From: Burkholderia sp. H160 | Lineage (GTDB): Bacteria; Pseudomonadota; Gammaproteobacteria; Burkholderiales; Burkholderiaceae | Length of the DNA: 64,000 bases | Direction: 5' to 3' | Assembly: GCA_000173575.1 (NCBI GenBank) | Contig: ABYL01000026.1 | Location: 1 to 64,000 of the forward strand | Shown: positions 41,956-51,156 of the stretch, piece after piece | Position numbering within the stretch: position 1 is the stretch's first letter | Layout of the letters: the number at the start of each line of letters is the position of its first letter | Translations under genes and position numbers: made by a program | The notes under the pieces: generated by a model | Database searches by the model: none | What the model saw: only the letters and a program-made list of their open reading frames with translations | What the model was told of the DNA's origin: nothing

Positions 41956-44388
41956 ATGGAAAACGAACTCAGTCGTACTGTGGATGCGCTCCCCGGGTTG
42001 GTCTGGACAGCCTTTCCTGACGGCCACATCGAGTTCGTCAATCGACGCTGGTGCGAATATACGGGGCTTTCCGTCGAGCAAGCGTCGGGCGAAGGCTGGC
42101 AGACGGCGTTCCATCCCGATGATCAGCCGGGGCTGATCGAAGCCTGGCGAACCGTCCTCGCCTCCGGCGAGCGGGGCGAGGCGGAAGCGCGCATGCGTCG
42201 CTTCGATGGCGTGTATCGCTGGTTCACATGCCGAGCCAGTCCGATTACCGATGCTACCGGTCAAGCCGTAAAGTGGTGTGGGATCAACTCGGACATCGAG
42301 GACCGCAAGCAGACCGAAGCTGCGCTGCGCGCGCAAGAACAGCGCTTCGAACTGATCGTCGATGGCCTCCCCACCCGGGTCATCCTTTTCTCGCCCGACG
42401 GGGACGTCTTGCATGCCAACCGTCATACGCTCGAATTTTCCGGCTCGACGCTCGAGGAGTTGCGGGGATGGAAAACCAACGGCCTGACCTACCCCGATGA
42501 CCGGGCGGCGGTGATCGCCCGGTTCCGGGCGTCGATCAGCACCGGCGAGCCCTATGATTCGGAGTCGCGCCATCGCCGTGCCGATGGCGTCTACCGATGG
42601 TTCCGCGTGCAAGGCTTTCCGTTGCGCGATAACGAGGGCCGAATCGCTCTCTGGTATTTCCTTCAGACGGATATCGATGATCGCAAGCGTGCCGAGGCGC
42701 TGCTCGAGGGCGAGAATCGCCTGCTGGAGATGGTCGCGACAGGGCAGCCTTTGCCGAACGTTCTCTACGACCTATGCCGACTGGTCGAAGAGATCGCGAC
42801 CGACTGCGTCTGCATGGTCACCTTTCGGGAGACACACGACACCGGGTGCATTCATCTGGGGTCTCCCGGTCTCCCGAAGCGTTTCCTCCCTCGTGCCGGT
42901 GCGCGTGCCACCTCCTATGACTCCGGCCCGCTGGGCATGGCGGTGTCCCTCAAGGCGCAGGTGATCGTGCCCGATGTCGCGTCGGACGCCCGCTGGACCA
43001 AGGCGTGGCGCGAGCGCAGCCTCGCGCATGGATTGCGTTCCTGCTGGGCGACGCCGATCCTGTCACGTACCGACGAAGTGCTGGGAACGTTCACGCTGTT
43101 TCGGTCCGCTCCCGGCGATCCCACGCCTATCCAGCGCGAACTGATCGCACAGTTCACGCACATCGCGAGCATCGCCATCGAGCGGGCACATAGCATCGCT
43201 GCGCGTCAGGAGGCGGATGAGCGCTTACGCCAAAGCGCGGCGCTGATGGCCAAAGTGGAGCAGCTCAGTTCGAGCGGAAGCTTCTGCTGGCACCTTGAAA
43301 CCGGCGCGTTCACGTGGTCAGATCAGCTTTATCGCATCTTCGGAATCCAACCGGGGGTGCCGATTACGATAGACATGATCGCCTCCCGCTTCCACCCTGG
43401 CGACCGCCACCTACTTGACGAAATGATCGAGCGGGCGCGAGAAGGCAAAGATCTGGAGTTCGAAATCCGCCTGCTGCTGCCCGACGGCCCGGTCAGGCAC
43501 ATCCACATACAGGCGCACGCCACGCGTGACGCGCAAGGTTCGCTGGACTATATCGGCGCCGCGCAGGACATGACGGAGCGTCGGGCGTCCGAAGATGCGC
43601 TTCTCGCGTTGCGCGCCGAATTGGCCCATCTGAGCCGGGTCAACAGTCAAAGCGCGTTGACGGCCTCGATCGCGCACGAGATCAACCAGCCGCTGACTGG
43701 CATCGTGACCAACGCAAGCACCGGCCTGCGCATGCTGAGTGCGGAACCGCCCAATGTGGAAGGCGCGCTCGAGACGGTACGGCGCACGATCCGCGACGGG
43801 CACCGCGCATCCGAGGTGATGAAACGCCTGCGCGCGCTGTTCAGCAACAAAACCATCACGATCGATACAGTCGATCTGGTCGAAGCGACTCGGGAGGTGA
43901 TTGATCTGCTGCAAGGCGAGATTCGCAACAAGCGGATCGTGCTGCATCTGAAGACGGCCGACGATCTGCCGCCTGTCACCGGGGACAAGATCCAGCTCCA
44001 GCAGGTGGTGCTGAACCTGCTTGTCAACGCCGTGGAGGGGATGAATGGCGTCGACGACCGGCCACGGCAGATATTGGTGAGCATCGAGCCCGACGATGGC
44101 GACCACGTGCGGCTCTCTGTGACCGATTCGGGCGTGGGCATCGACCCGCAGCTTGCCGGTAAGCTTTTCGATCCGCTTTTTACGACCAAGCGGGAAGGCA
44201 TGGGCATCGGCCTGTTCGTGAGCCGTTGCATCATCGAAAGCCTCGACGGCCGGTTGTGGGCGTCCCCGAACAAAGACCGCGGCGCCACATTTACTTTCTC
44301 CATTCCGTGTCGGGCGGACAGCGTGGCCGCCGCCGAGCGGTCCGCGCCCACAGGACAGTCCGCGCGCGCGGACGCGGAGCGACCCTAA
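41956..44388 (+). CDS. PAS-PAS-GAF-PAS sensor histidine kinase
   Basis: An 810-residue soluble histidine kinase with no membrane segment. Domains: PAS 1 (about 8-115; LPGLVWTAFPDGHIEFVNRR), PAS 2 (about 125-245; DGLPTRVILFSPDGDVLHAN), GAF (about 255-410), PAS 3 (about 430-540), HisKA with His near 574 in SIAHEINQPLTG, and HATPase (LNLLVNAVEGMN, GVGID, GMGIGLFVS). PAS 1-2 and PAS 3 each end in short PAC segments (DIEDRK, DIDDRK, DMTERR). The catalytic module is closely similar in wording to that of the preceding hybrid kinase (shared NASTGLR and PPNVE), so the two are paralogues. It lies 11 bases upstream of a receiver gene. Confidence 0.93.
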   Translation: MENELSRTVDALPGLVWTAFPDGHIEFVNRRWCEYTGLSVEQASGEGWQTAFHPDDQPGLIEAWRTVLASGERGEAEARMRRFDGVYRWFTCRASPITDATGQAVKWCGINSDIEDRKQTEAALRAQEQRFELIVDGLPTRVILFSPDGDVLHANRHTLEFSGSTLEELRGWKTNGLTYPDDRAAVIARFRASISTGEPYDSESRHRRADGVYRWFRVQGFPLRDNEGRIALWYFLQTDIDDRKRAEALLEGENRLLEMVATGQPLPNVLYDLCRLVEEIATDCVCMVTFRETHDTGCIHLGSPGLPKRFLPRAGARATSYDSGPLGMAVSLKAQVIVPDVASDARWTKAWRERSLAHGLRSCWATPILSRTDEVLGTFTLFRSAPGDPTPIQRELIAQFTHIASIAIERAHSIAARQEADERLRQSAALMAKVEQLSSSGSFCWHLETGAFTWSDQLYRIFGIQPGVPITIDMIASRFHPGDRHLLDEMIERAREGKDLEFEIRLLLPDGPVRHIHIQAHATRDAQGSLDYIGAAQDMTERRASEDALLALRAELAHLSRVNSQSALTASIAHEINQPLTGIVTNASTGLRMLSAEPPNVEGALETVRRTIRDGHRASEVMKRLRALFSNKTITIDTVDLVEATREVIDLLQGEIRNKRIVLHLKTADDLPPVTGDKIQLQQVVLNLLVNAVEGMNGVDDRPRQILVSIEPDDGDHVRLSVTDSGVGIDPQLAGKLFDPLFTTKREGMGIGLFVSRCIIESLDGRLWASPNKDRGATFTFSIPCRADSVAAAERSAPTGQSARADAERP

Positions 44389-44399
44389 AGGAATCTGTG

Positions 44400-44771
44400 A
44401 TGACAGAGCGCCCGCTTATCGCGGTGGTCGACGATGACGAGTCGGTGCGCGAATCGCTGCCCGACCTGCTGCATATGTTCGGCTTCGCAACCCGGGCATT
44501 TGGGTCGGCAGAAGAATTTCTGGCCTCCGGATGCGCCGGCGAAGTGCGCTGCCTGATCCTCGACGTCGCCATGCCCGGCATGTCCGGCGACGAGCTGCAG
44601 CACGAGCTCAAGCGGCGCCGGCAAGCCATTCCGATCGTCTTCATCACGGCGCATGGGGACGAGGTGCTGCGCCCGCGCATGCTCGAACAAGGTGCCGTCG
44701 ATTGTCTGCTCAAACCCTTCAGCGACACCGCCCTTCTGGGGGCGATCCAGGCCGCGCTCAAGGTCGAATGA
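44400..44771 (+). CDS. stand-alone response regulator receiver
   Basis: A 123-residue single-domain receiver. The acidic pocket is DDD at 11-13, the phosphoacceptor is Asp55 in LILDVAMPGM, Thr83 is in FITAHGD and Lys105 in LLKPF. No output domain follows, so it acts as a phosphate relay or sink or binds a partner. AAAGGA precedes ATG 44400, which lies 11 bases after the histidine kinase stop. Co-transcription with the kinase and the FixJ-type regulator suggests a branched phosphorelay. Confidence 0.93.
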   Translation: MTERPLIAVVDDDESVRESLPDLLHMFGFATRAFGSAEEFLASGCAGEVRCLILDVAMPGMSGDELQHELKRRRQAIPIVFITAHGDEVLRPRMLEQGAVDCLLKPFSDTALLGAIQAALKVE

Positions 44772-44802
44772 TTCACCCCGGGGCCTGTGAATGGAGTTCG
44801 AA

Positions 44803-45477
44803 ATGATACCCGCTCGTGCAGTTGAAGCCGCCTCGAAATCGTCGTCGGCGCAAGCCACGCCGGTCGTCTTCGTCGTCGATGACGATGTCTCGGTGCGTGA
44901 GTCGCTCGAAGCCATGATTCGCTTTGCTGGTCTAAGGGCAGAGACCTTTGCCTGCGCCCAGGACTTTCTCGGACGCACGCGCGCGATGGTCCCGAACTGT
45001 CTGGTGCTGGATGTCAGCCTGCCCGATCTCAGCGGCCTCGACCTGCAAAATCTGATTGCGTCGGAACGTACCGACATGCCGATCATCTTCATTACCGGCT
45101 ACGGCGACGTGCCGATGACGGTGCGGGCCATGAAAGCGGGAGCAGCCGAATTTCTCACCAAACCCTTCGACGACCAGGTGCTGCTCGACGCCATCCGGCA
45201 CGCGCTCGAGCGCAGCCGCGCGGCGTTGAGCGAAGAAGCCGGGATGCAGTCGATCCGTGATCGCTACGCCTCGCTCAGTCGACGCGAGCGGGAGGTCATG
45301 GCGCTGGTGGTATCCGGCCTGCTGAACAAGCAGGTCGGAGCCGAACTGGGCATCAGCGAGATCACAGTGAAGGTGCACCGCCGACACGTGATGCGAAAGA
45401 TGGACGCGCGCTCGCTCCCCGAGCTCGTCAACATCGCGGGACGACTAACCCAGAGCACGCACGGGCGTGAAGGCTAG
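44803..45477 (+). CDS. FixJ-type (NarL/LuxR) response regulator
   Basis: About 224 residues. The receiver has DDD at 26-28, phosphoacceptor Asp70 in LVLDVSLPDLSG, FITGYGDVPM and Lys in LTKPFDDQ. The C-terminal LuxR-type helix-turn-helix is SLSRREREVMALVVSGLLNK followed by VGAELGISEITVKVHRRHV. ATG 44803 with GGAG six bases upstream is preferred over ATG 44791. Regulators of this FixJ/TodT/StyR branch bind near class II promoters. The repeated TTACACCATCGTGCAA boxes at 51.9, 52.9 and 57.4 kb resemble published TodT-type boxes, so this protein is a candidate binder (inference). Confidence 0.92.
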   Translation: MIPARAVEAASKSSSAQATPVVFVVDDDVSVRESLEAMIRFAGLRAETFACAQDFLGRTRAMVPNCLVLDVSLPDLSGLDLQNLIASERTDMPIIFITGYGDVPMTVRAMKAGAAEFLTKPFDDQVLLDAIRHALERSRAALSEEAGMQSIRDRYASLSRREREVMALVVSGLLNKQVGAELGISEITVKVHRRHVMRKMDARSLPELVNIAGRLTQSTHGREG

Positions 45478-45478
45478 G

Positions 45479-46978
45479 TCACCTTACCCGCAATTCAACA
45501 GGTGCCTCGTCGCGATAGCCTCCTCCGAGCGCTTTCGACAGCGCGATCGCGTGACTCAGGCGCTGCCCGTCGAGTTCCAGCATGGAGATGCGTTCGAGCA
45601 ACACTGCCTGGCGAGCGTCCATTGCCGTCAGTCGGCTCGCAACGCCCCTTTCATAGTGAGCCTGCGCACTGGCCTCGGCGAACGACACCGCGTCGATTTT
45701 CTCTGCCTGCAGCACGGCTTCCTGGTCGAGGTCCTGAAGTCTGCTACCCGTTACCGCCACGTCGCGCACGGCGTTCAGCACGGCCTCGTTGTACTGCGCG
45801 ATGAGTGTGTTGCTCGCCGTGCGCGCACCGCTCAGGTTGGCGTTGAGCCGGCCGCCGTCGAAGATCGGCAGATACAGACCGGGAATCAGATTGATCTGCT
45901 TACTGGCATGTGTAAAGAGGTCCGCAAGGTGCAGCGCGTTGAGGCCAAAAAACGCGTTGATGTCGAAGCTCGGATAAAACGCGGCCTTCGCGGCGTCGAT
46001 ACGGTCGAACGAAGACTGCACATACCAACGCAGCGCTTGCAGGTCCGGACGACGAGCAAGCAGTTCGTATGACAGTGTCGGCGGCAATGCGGACTGCTGC
46101 AGCGGCAACGCGACGGGCCTGATGTCGGAAAGATCGTCCGGACCTGCGCCAAGCAACGCACGCAGCGATTCACGAAATTGCGTGACGCTGGCGCGCGCCG
46201 CCACAAGCTGCCTTTGCGTCGCCAACAGTTGCGCACGCGCCAGCTCGGTCTGGGTGACGGGCTCCAGGCCTCGTGCGGCACGTGTCGCGTGTGCATCCAC
46301 GTCGAACGCCGCGACATCCCGCAGCTGCGAGAGCAGATCGATCAGTTGATACGTCGTCTGGATACCGTAGTGAATCTGCGCGACGTCCGTGGACATTTCG
46401 AGTTCAATGCCGGCGACTTCCGCCAGCCGCGTGTTGTGCACGCCGATCGCAGCTTCAACTTGCGCGCGCTGCTCGCCCCAGATATCGATGTCCAGGCTCG
46501 CGCCGAGCCCAACGATGCCCTCCGTGTACCACGGCCCCGTCGCACCGATCGCAGGTTCGTTCGTCGAGTACGCCCCGAGGAAGCCGTTCGACGACACGCG
46601 CTGACGGTCGAGCGCGGCGAGCGCCGTAACCTGCAGATTCGTCCCCGCGCGCACCAGATCGATATCCGATTTCGCCTGCGCGACGCGCGTATGCGCGATC
46701 ACGATCGTCGGCGAGCTGGTAAGTGCCCGCGCGATCAGCGAATCGAGTTGCGGATCGCCGTAAGCGCTCCACCATTGCCTGGCTGGCCAATCGCCCGGTT
46801 CGAGATGAATGTCGCCGCTAATGCGGATTTCTTCCGGGGCGATTACGGCATAAGGTTTTGTATCGTGCCGGATCAGCGCGCAGGCCGACAATGTGCACGC
46901 CAATACGGCCACTACGCCTTTACGCAGCCAACGATACGCTGGCGGATCAGAAGAGCCGGTCGGGATTGCGGTGTTCAT
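45479..46978 (-). CDS. mdtP: outer membrane efflux lipoprotein (MdtP/NodT family)
   Basis: A 499-residue outer-membrane channel of the TolC-like NodT family. The N-terminus is a lipoprotein signal (VVAVLACTLSACALI; lipobox LSAC). It continues WWSAYGDPQLDSLIARAL and has the two expected outer-membrane efflux repeats, for example SYELLARRPDLQALRWYVQS and FYPSFDINAFFGLNA. It is the last gene of the efflux operon and its ATG overlaps the preceding gene in an ATGA junction. It would connect the MdtN adaptor to the outside. Confidence 0.93.
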   Translation of the reverse strand: MNTAIPTGSSDPPAYRWLRKGVVAVLACTLSACALIRHDTKPYAVIAPEEIRISGDIHLEPGDWPARQWWSAYGDPQLDSLIARALTSSPTIVIAHTRVAQAKSDIDLVRAGTNLQVTALAALDRQRVSSNGFLGAYSTNEPAIGATGPWYTEGIVGLGASLDIDIWGEQRAQVEAAIGVHNTRLAEVAGIELEMSTDVAQIHYGIQTTYQLIDLLSQLRDVAAFDVDAHATRAARGLEPVTQTELARAQLLATQRQLVAARASVTQFRESLRALLGAGPDDLSDIRPVALPLQQSALPPTLSYELLARRPDLQALRWYVQSSFDRIDAAKAAFYPSFDINAFFGLNALHLADLFTHASKQINLIPGLYLPIFDGGRLNANLSGARTASNTLIAQYNEAVLNAVRDVAVTGSRLQDLDQEAVLQAEKIDAVSFAEASAQAHYERGVASRLTAMDARQAVLLERISMLELDGQRLSHAIALSKALGGGYRDEAPVELRVR

Positions 46979-49051
46979 CTCACGATCCCGTTGTCGAACT
47001 GATGATAGCGCCATGCCGGCAGGGTCGACACCAGTCCCATCAGACGCGTCGCCCGTGTAGTCAACCGATCGTATGCACCCTTCGCTGCATCCGTGAACAA
47101 CAATGCTTCCTCATCGGAGAAAACGGGAGCCGGTGCGTGCACTGACTGCTGGCCCCCGGTCAAGTTGCTTGCGTACCCTTCCAGCGATACCCCGACCGTC
47201 GTTGCCCAGATCGCTGCGGCGCGCTGCGCACTACCCTCCCCATTCGGCTGCGACCGGCGTTCCGCTTCGAAAGCGCCCGCCGCAAGCAGGATTTCGCGGG
47301 TCTGCGCAAGCACCGTCTGGATATGGTGCTGAAAACCTTCCCGCTGCCCTTCGCCCATTTGCCAGCCAGGCTCCAGCGCGACGCGAGCGGCCATCGCCTC
47401 ACAATCTGCAAGTTCAGACCAAAGCGCATTGGGCGCCGAGATTGCGTCTTCCTGCTGTCGCAAACTGGCAGCAAGCTTGCGGAGCAGAGCGCCGACACGT
47501 TGACGCAGCGCCTCGCCTTCCGCTTCGGGCGATATCGATGCATGCACGACGGTCGAGATCGACACCCCCAGCAGAATGCCGACTATCCGGTCCCTGATCT
47601 CGGTGAGATTCGTCGTCGGTGCGAACTGACCGAGCAAGGCCAGCCCGAACGTGAACATGAGTTGGGTGCCCGCATAGCTGATCCGCTCCGATCCCGCGCT
47701 GATCCATGCACCCAGCGCAATCACCGGCAACGACATCAGGAGCAGGCCGACAATGCCGTCGAGGCGCGGCACCACCCATACCACCATCGCGAGCGCGATC
47801 GCGCTGCCGAGCGCCGCACCGCCAATCCGCAGGATCCCGCGCTGACTCGTCGCGCCGAGACTCGGTTGCGCGACGATCAGCGACGACAGCATGATCGTGT
47901 GTATGCCCTGCCAACCAGTCGCCAGGTAAAAGAGGTAGCCGACCATCGCTGCTAGTAGTGTTTTCAACGCGAACTGCAGATAGACCGGGTTCGAGAACGC
48001 ATCAGGGACAAGAAAACGCTGTTTTTTCCTGTTCCGTTTCCGTCGAATCGGGCGCCGCCGATCTGCTGGCAAATGCGAGAAGCGCTTCCCGCGTCTCCTC
48101 AACCGCACCTGGCATGCCGAGGTCCACAATGTTCGTGAGCCGCTCCGGCACGGTGAAGCGCTCCCCCGTGCGAATGGCGTGGGCGAAACGCTCGCATGCG
48201 CCGCCCAGTGCAGGCGGGACGCCAGCCGGGATATTCGCCGTGCTTTCGGGCAAATGAGCCGCCGCCGCATACAACCGCGACACCGTTGCGACACGCGCCA
48301 GATGAAACGCCTGCCGGCGCCGGTAATTGGCGTCCCGCATCGTCGAGAACTGCAGCAGTCTTTGCAGCGTCAGTGTTCCGTTTTCAACGTCCCGCGCGTC
48401 GGGGCTGCCAACGCCCCGCGCGCCACCCTCGATGTACGCGAGACCCGCGTCGACCTCCGCAAGTTGTCCGAGCATGGCGTCTTTGAGTTGCCGTACCGGC
48501 TCGGCCGGCAGACATACCGTGTTGATCAACAGCGTGATCGCAATCGGGTAATTCACGGCGACCCACAGCCACAGCGCGATACGTACGAGTGCTTCCGCCT
48601 GATCGGTCAGGTCGACGAAGGACTGGAAATAGATGACGACGATGCCGACGACGAAGAAAGCCGCACCGATTTTCGCAACCCGCATCATGTAGACGCTGAG
48701 AAGGAACAGCGCTGCTGACAGCAGGATTCTCAGGATCGGATAATCGTACGTCAGCTCGAGCACAAGAATCGCAACGCCGACGGCCAACGTCACGCCGACC
48801 ATGAACACAACGCCGATGAGACGCGTCTTCACCACATTTGACTGCGTAACATAGGACACCGCGAGCAACGACAGCGCGAGAAAGGGGACCTGCAATGCCA
48901 TGGAGACCGTGATGACGATCGCACTTGCCAACAGGCAGCGCAGCATCACGTTCGCACGACCCGGCTGGGCGCGAATCTCGTCAACGAAAAAGCGGGCGAA
49001 TCGCTGCAAACACTGCGGGAAATATCCGGTTGCCTCCATGATTGTCCTCAT
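46975..49051 (-). pseudogene. mdtO: FUSC/MdtO-family efflux membrane protein, split by a one-base frameshift
   Basis: The N-terminal half runs from ATG 49051 to a stop at 48002 (about 349 residues, membrane helices such as LLASAIVITVSMALQVPFLA). The C-terminal half, in another frame, runs from about 48040 to 46975 (FLVPDAFSNPVYLQFALKTL onward). The halves join in sense at a run of six A on the minus strand (GAAAAAACAG, near 48026). Removing one A restores QEKQRFLVPDAF and a single 691-residue protein, the normal MdtO size. It may be a real mutation, a sequencing error, or slippage at the A-run. FUSC proteins export aromatic acids or drugs together with an MFP and an outer-membrane channel, which flank it here. 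Confidence 0.85.
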
Positions 49052-50103
49052 CGCGACGATGCCACCGCGTCGCCACGCTTGAGGGTTGCGACCGCAGACG
49101 TACCGACGCGAAATAGCTCTGGATCGGGATTGAGCACGGCAATCTTCACGGGAAAGCGCTGCGACACATGCACCCAGTTGATCGTGCGCTGCACGCTCGG
49201 AAGACCCTGTTCCACCACGCCGCCATCGTCTGGCAGCACCCCATAGCCGACCGAATCGACGACGCCGGTGAAGCGCCTGGCGGTGTCGCTCATCAGGTAT
49301 ACGGTGGACGGCGTGCAGGCATGGACGCCCTTCAACTCCGTTTCCCGGAAATTGGCGACGACGTACCAATGCCGGGTATCGATCAACGTAAAAACGGGCT
49401 TCAACGCCGATGCGAACTGCCCAACCGTCGTGCGCAGCGACACCGCCCGACCGTCGAACGGCGCGCGCACCTCCGTGAACTCGAGATTCAGTTCGGCAAT
49501 GGCGATCTGCGCGTTGACTTCCGCGCGCTGCGCGACCAGCGCATCGACGCCGCTGACTGCCGCGCTAGCCTGCTGCGCCTCGTGCATCGCGGCGATCAGT
49601 TCCGCCTGCGCGGAGCGCTGCGCGGTACGCGCGCGATCGACTTCCTCGGCGGATACGTAGCCCTGCGCGAGCAAGGGTTCAGTGCGGCGCAGTGTGTCCG
49701 CGGCCTGGTTTGCCACTGCGCGGGCCCGCTCGACGGCAGCCTGCATGGAATCCGCGTTGTATTGCTGCGCATTGACCGAACGTTGCGTCAAAACGATCTG
49801 GTGGTCGAGCGTGTCGAGCCGTGCGCGAGCCTGATCCAGTGCAGCCTGATACGGCCGCGGGTCGATCCGCAGCAGCAGATCGCCTTGCCTGACGGCCTGA
49901 TTGTCGCGAACCGGAAGCTCGATGATCCGGCCGCTGATTTCCGGAACGACGTTGACCGTGTCCGCGTATACATACGCGTCGTCAGTGGACGGCGCGCGAT
50001 CGAGCCGCCACAGAACCACGATCTGCAAGCCGATCGCCATCAGCACGATCGCAGCGGCAGGAAGCTTCTTCAGGTGGCGCGCGGCGCGAGCGTTATCAAT
50101 CAT
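49048..50103 (-). CDS. mdtN: HlyD/EmrA-type periplasmic adaptor (MdtN-like)
   Basis: A 351-residue membrane fusion protein. One N-terminal anchor helix (AAAIVLMAIGLQIVVLW) is followed by the lipoyl/barrel half STDDAYVYADTVNVVPEISG and RIIELPVRDNQAVRQGDLLL, a long coiled hairpin (about 90-200), then EVRAPFDGRAVSLRTTVGQF. Length and layout match MdtN, which links a FUSC pump with an outer-membrane channel. Its stop overlaps the MdtO-like start (ATGA) and it begins 12 bases after the ytcA gene. Confidence 0.93.
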   Translation of the reverse strand: MIDNARAARHLKKLPAAAIVLMAIGLQIVVLWRLDRAPSTDDAYVYADTVNVVPEISGRIIELPVRDNQAVRQGDLLLRIDPRPYQAALDQARARLDTLDHQIVLTQRSVNAQQYNADSMQAAVERARAVANQAADTLRRTEPLLAQGYVSAEEVDRARTAQRSAQAELIAAMHEAQQASAAVSGVDALVAQRAEVNAQIAIAELNLEFTEVRAPFDGRAVSLRTTVGQFASALKPVFTLIDTRHWYVVANFRETELKGVHACTPSTVYLMSDTARRFTGVVDSVGYGVLPDDGGVVEQGLPSVQRTINWVHVSQRFPVKIAVLNPDPELFRVGTSAVATLKRGDAVASSR

Positions 50104-50115
50104 TTTCGGACCACA

Positions 50116-50388
50116 TCAACGATGAAAAAATGCTAACCAGGCGGCCATCGCAAGCAGCGCGCTCAGCGCCGGATAGCTGATGGCGAGCGGTGCGAGCGCC
50201 GAGTTCGCTCCGCGTCGGCTCAACGCCAGGTGAACAAGAATCGCCCCCGCGACGCCGCACACGATGCAGAACAACCAGTCCGGAAAGGCTGCGCCCAACA
50301 GCGGAATCGATGGCGAAAATGCGCAACCGTCGAGCAGCACGGTGGACATTGACAGCACTGCCAGACTCGAGACGCGCGACCGGCTCAT
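50116..50388 (-). CDS. ytcA: YtcA-family small membrane lipoprotein
   Basis: A 90-residue protein with a lipoprotein-like N-terminus (SLAVLSMSTVLLDGCAFSPS; cysteine after LLDG) and two further hydrophobic helices (WLFCIVCGVAGAILVHLAL and YPALSALLAMAAWLAFF). In Escherichia coli ytcA lies directly beside mdtNOP, and the same position holds here. ATG 50388 overlaps the previous stop as ATGA, which fixes the start even though no good ribosome binding site is visible. Its role in the pump is unknown. Confidence 0.82.
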   Translation of the reverse strand: MSRSRVSSLAVLSMSTVLLDGCAFSPSIPLLGAAFPDWLFCIVCGVAGAILVHLALSRRGANSALAPLAISYPALSALLAMAAWLAFFHR

Positions 50389-50867
50389 TTTGGGTCGCTG
50401 GCCGTACGGCCGCCTACGTTCAGACCATCGCCGACACTGTCTCGCTTCCACGAAGCCTTGGCGAACGCTACAACGCATGCGGCCTTACCGAGGCATTCGA
50501 CCGTCGAGACGATCGCAAAGGCAATGCTGTGCGTGTACTCCAGAGGTAACGCTGGTGCTACGGCCAATACACTCGCCGCGCAAATGAAAGCGAACACGTG
50601 ACGGGTCAAGCGCAGGTCGGCTATGGCGGCGAAACCGATGAGGCAAATCAGCAGCTTCGACACCAACATAGCGGGCAGTGAGGTTGAATTGATCGACCCG
50701 CTCAGTTCCAGCGGTGCCTCGATCAGCGTCCAGCAACAGACCCCAATCACAGATACCTTGAACCGGTGCTCCCATCGCGACGTCAAATAGTCGGCATTCA
50801 CCGAGACTTCCGACACGTCGTGCCTGTCGGGCACGCGCTTCGTCAGATTGCCAACGCTGTAGTTCAT
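50385..50867 (-). CDS. hypothetical membrane protein in the efflux operon
   Basis: A 160-residue protein starting MNYSVGNLTKRVPDRHDVSE. It has about four hydrophobic segments (VSVIGVCCWTLIEAPLEL, MLVSKLLICLIGFAAIADL, HVFAFICAASVLAVAPALP and SIAFAIVSTVECLGKAACVV). I recognise no family. It overlaps both neighbours by ATGA junctions, so it is translated as part of the efflux operon. GGAGG lies nine bases before the ATG as well. A helper of the pump or a regulator of its membrane insertion is conceivable; this is inference. Confidence 0.72.
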   Translation of the reverse strand: MNYSVGNLTKRVPDRHDVSEVSVNADYLTSRWEHRFKVSVIGVCCWTLIEAPLELSGSINSTSLPAMLVSKLLICLIGFAAIADLRLTRHVFAFICAASVLAVAPALPLEYTHSIAFAIVSTVECLGKAACVVAFAKASWKRDSVGDGLNVGGRTASDPK

Positions 50868-51109
50868 CGTGCAGTCCTCCATGCGGACATGGCCGGCCGC
50901 GTTTGCGCGGGTGGATAGACATTCCACGATCCGTCGTCGTGACGGAAGAAGAAAATCGACAGCAGACCGCCGGGACGCACCGCCTCGATGCACACGCAGC
51001 GCCGATGCACGGCGGTGCGGCGGACCCGCACGACAGGCGCGTGCATCGCAAGCGTGGGTGCGAGCCATTTCTCGACGGCCCAGTGCAGAGTCATTTCGGT
51101 CCGGTTCAT
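50864..51109 (-). CDS. small hypothetical protein, efflux operon
   Basis: An 81-residue soluble protein beginning MNRTEMTLHWAVEKWLAPTL, with a central RRTAVHRRCVCIEAVRPGG and LLSIFFFRHDDGSWNVYPP. The LSIFFFRHDDGSW stretch looks like a beta-hairpin core. A near-perfect AAGGAGG site lies six bases before ATG 51109. Its stop overlaps the next start (ATGA). No family is recognised with certainty. It lies 47 bases downstream of the LRAT-like gene on the same strand. Confidence 0.75.
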   Translation of the reverse strand: MNRTEMTLHWAVEKWLAPTLAMHAPVVRVRRTAVHRRCVCIEAVRPGGLLSIFFFRHDDGSWNVYPPAQTRPAMSAWRTAR

Positions 51110-51156
51110 GGTGCCTCCTTCGCGCCTGCGGCGGCTCTAAACTTAAGTGACGGAAT

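Noticed and set aside
48002..48040. Programmed -1 frameshift at A-AAA-AAC in mdtO
   Set aside because: The heptamer is not in the required register and the needed shift is +1 (or loss of one A), so a classical -1 site does not explain the split.
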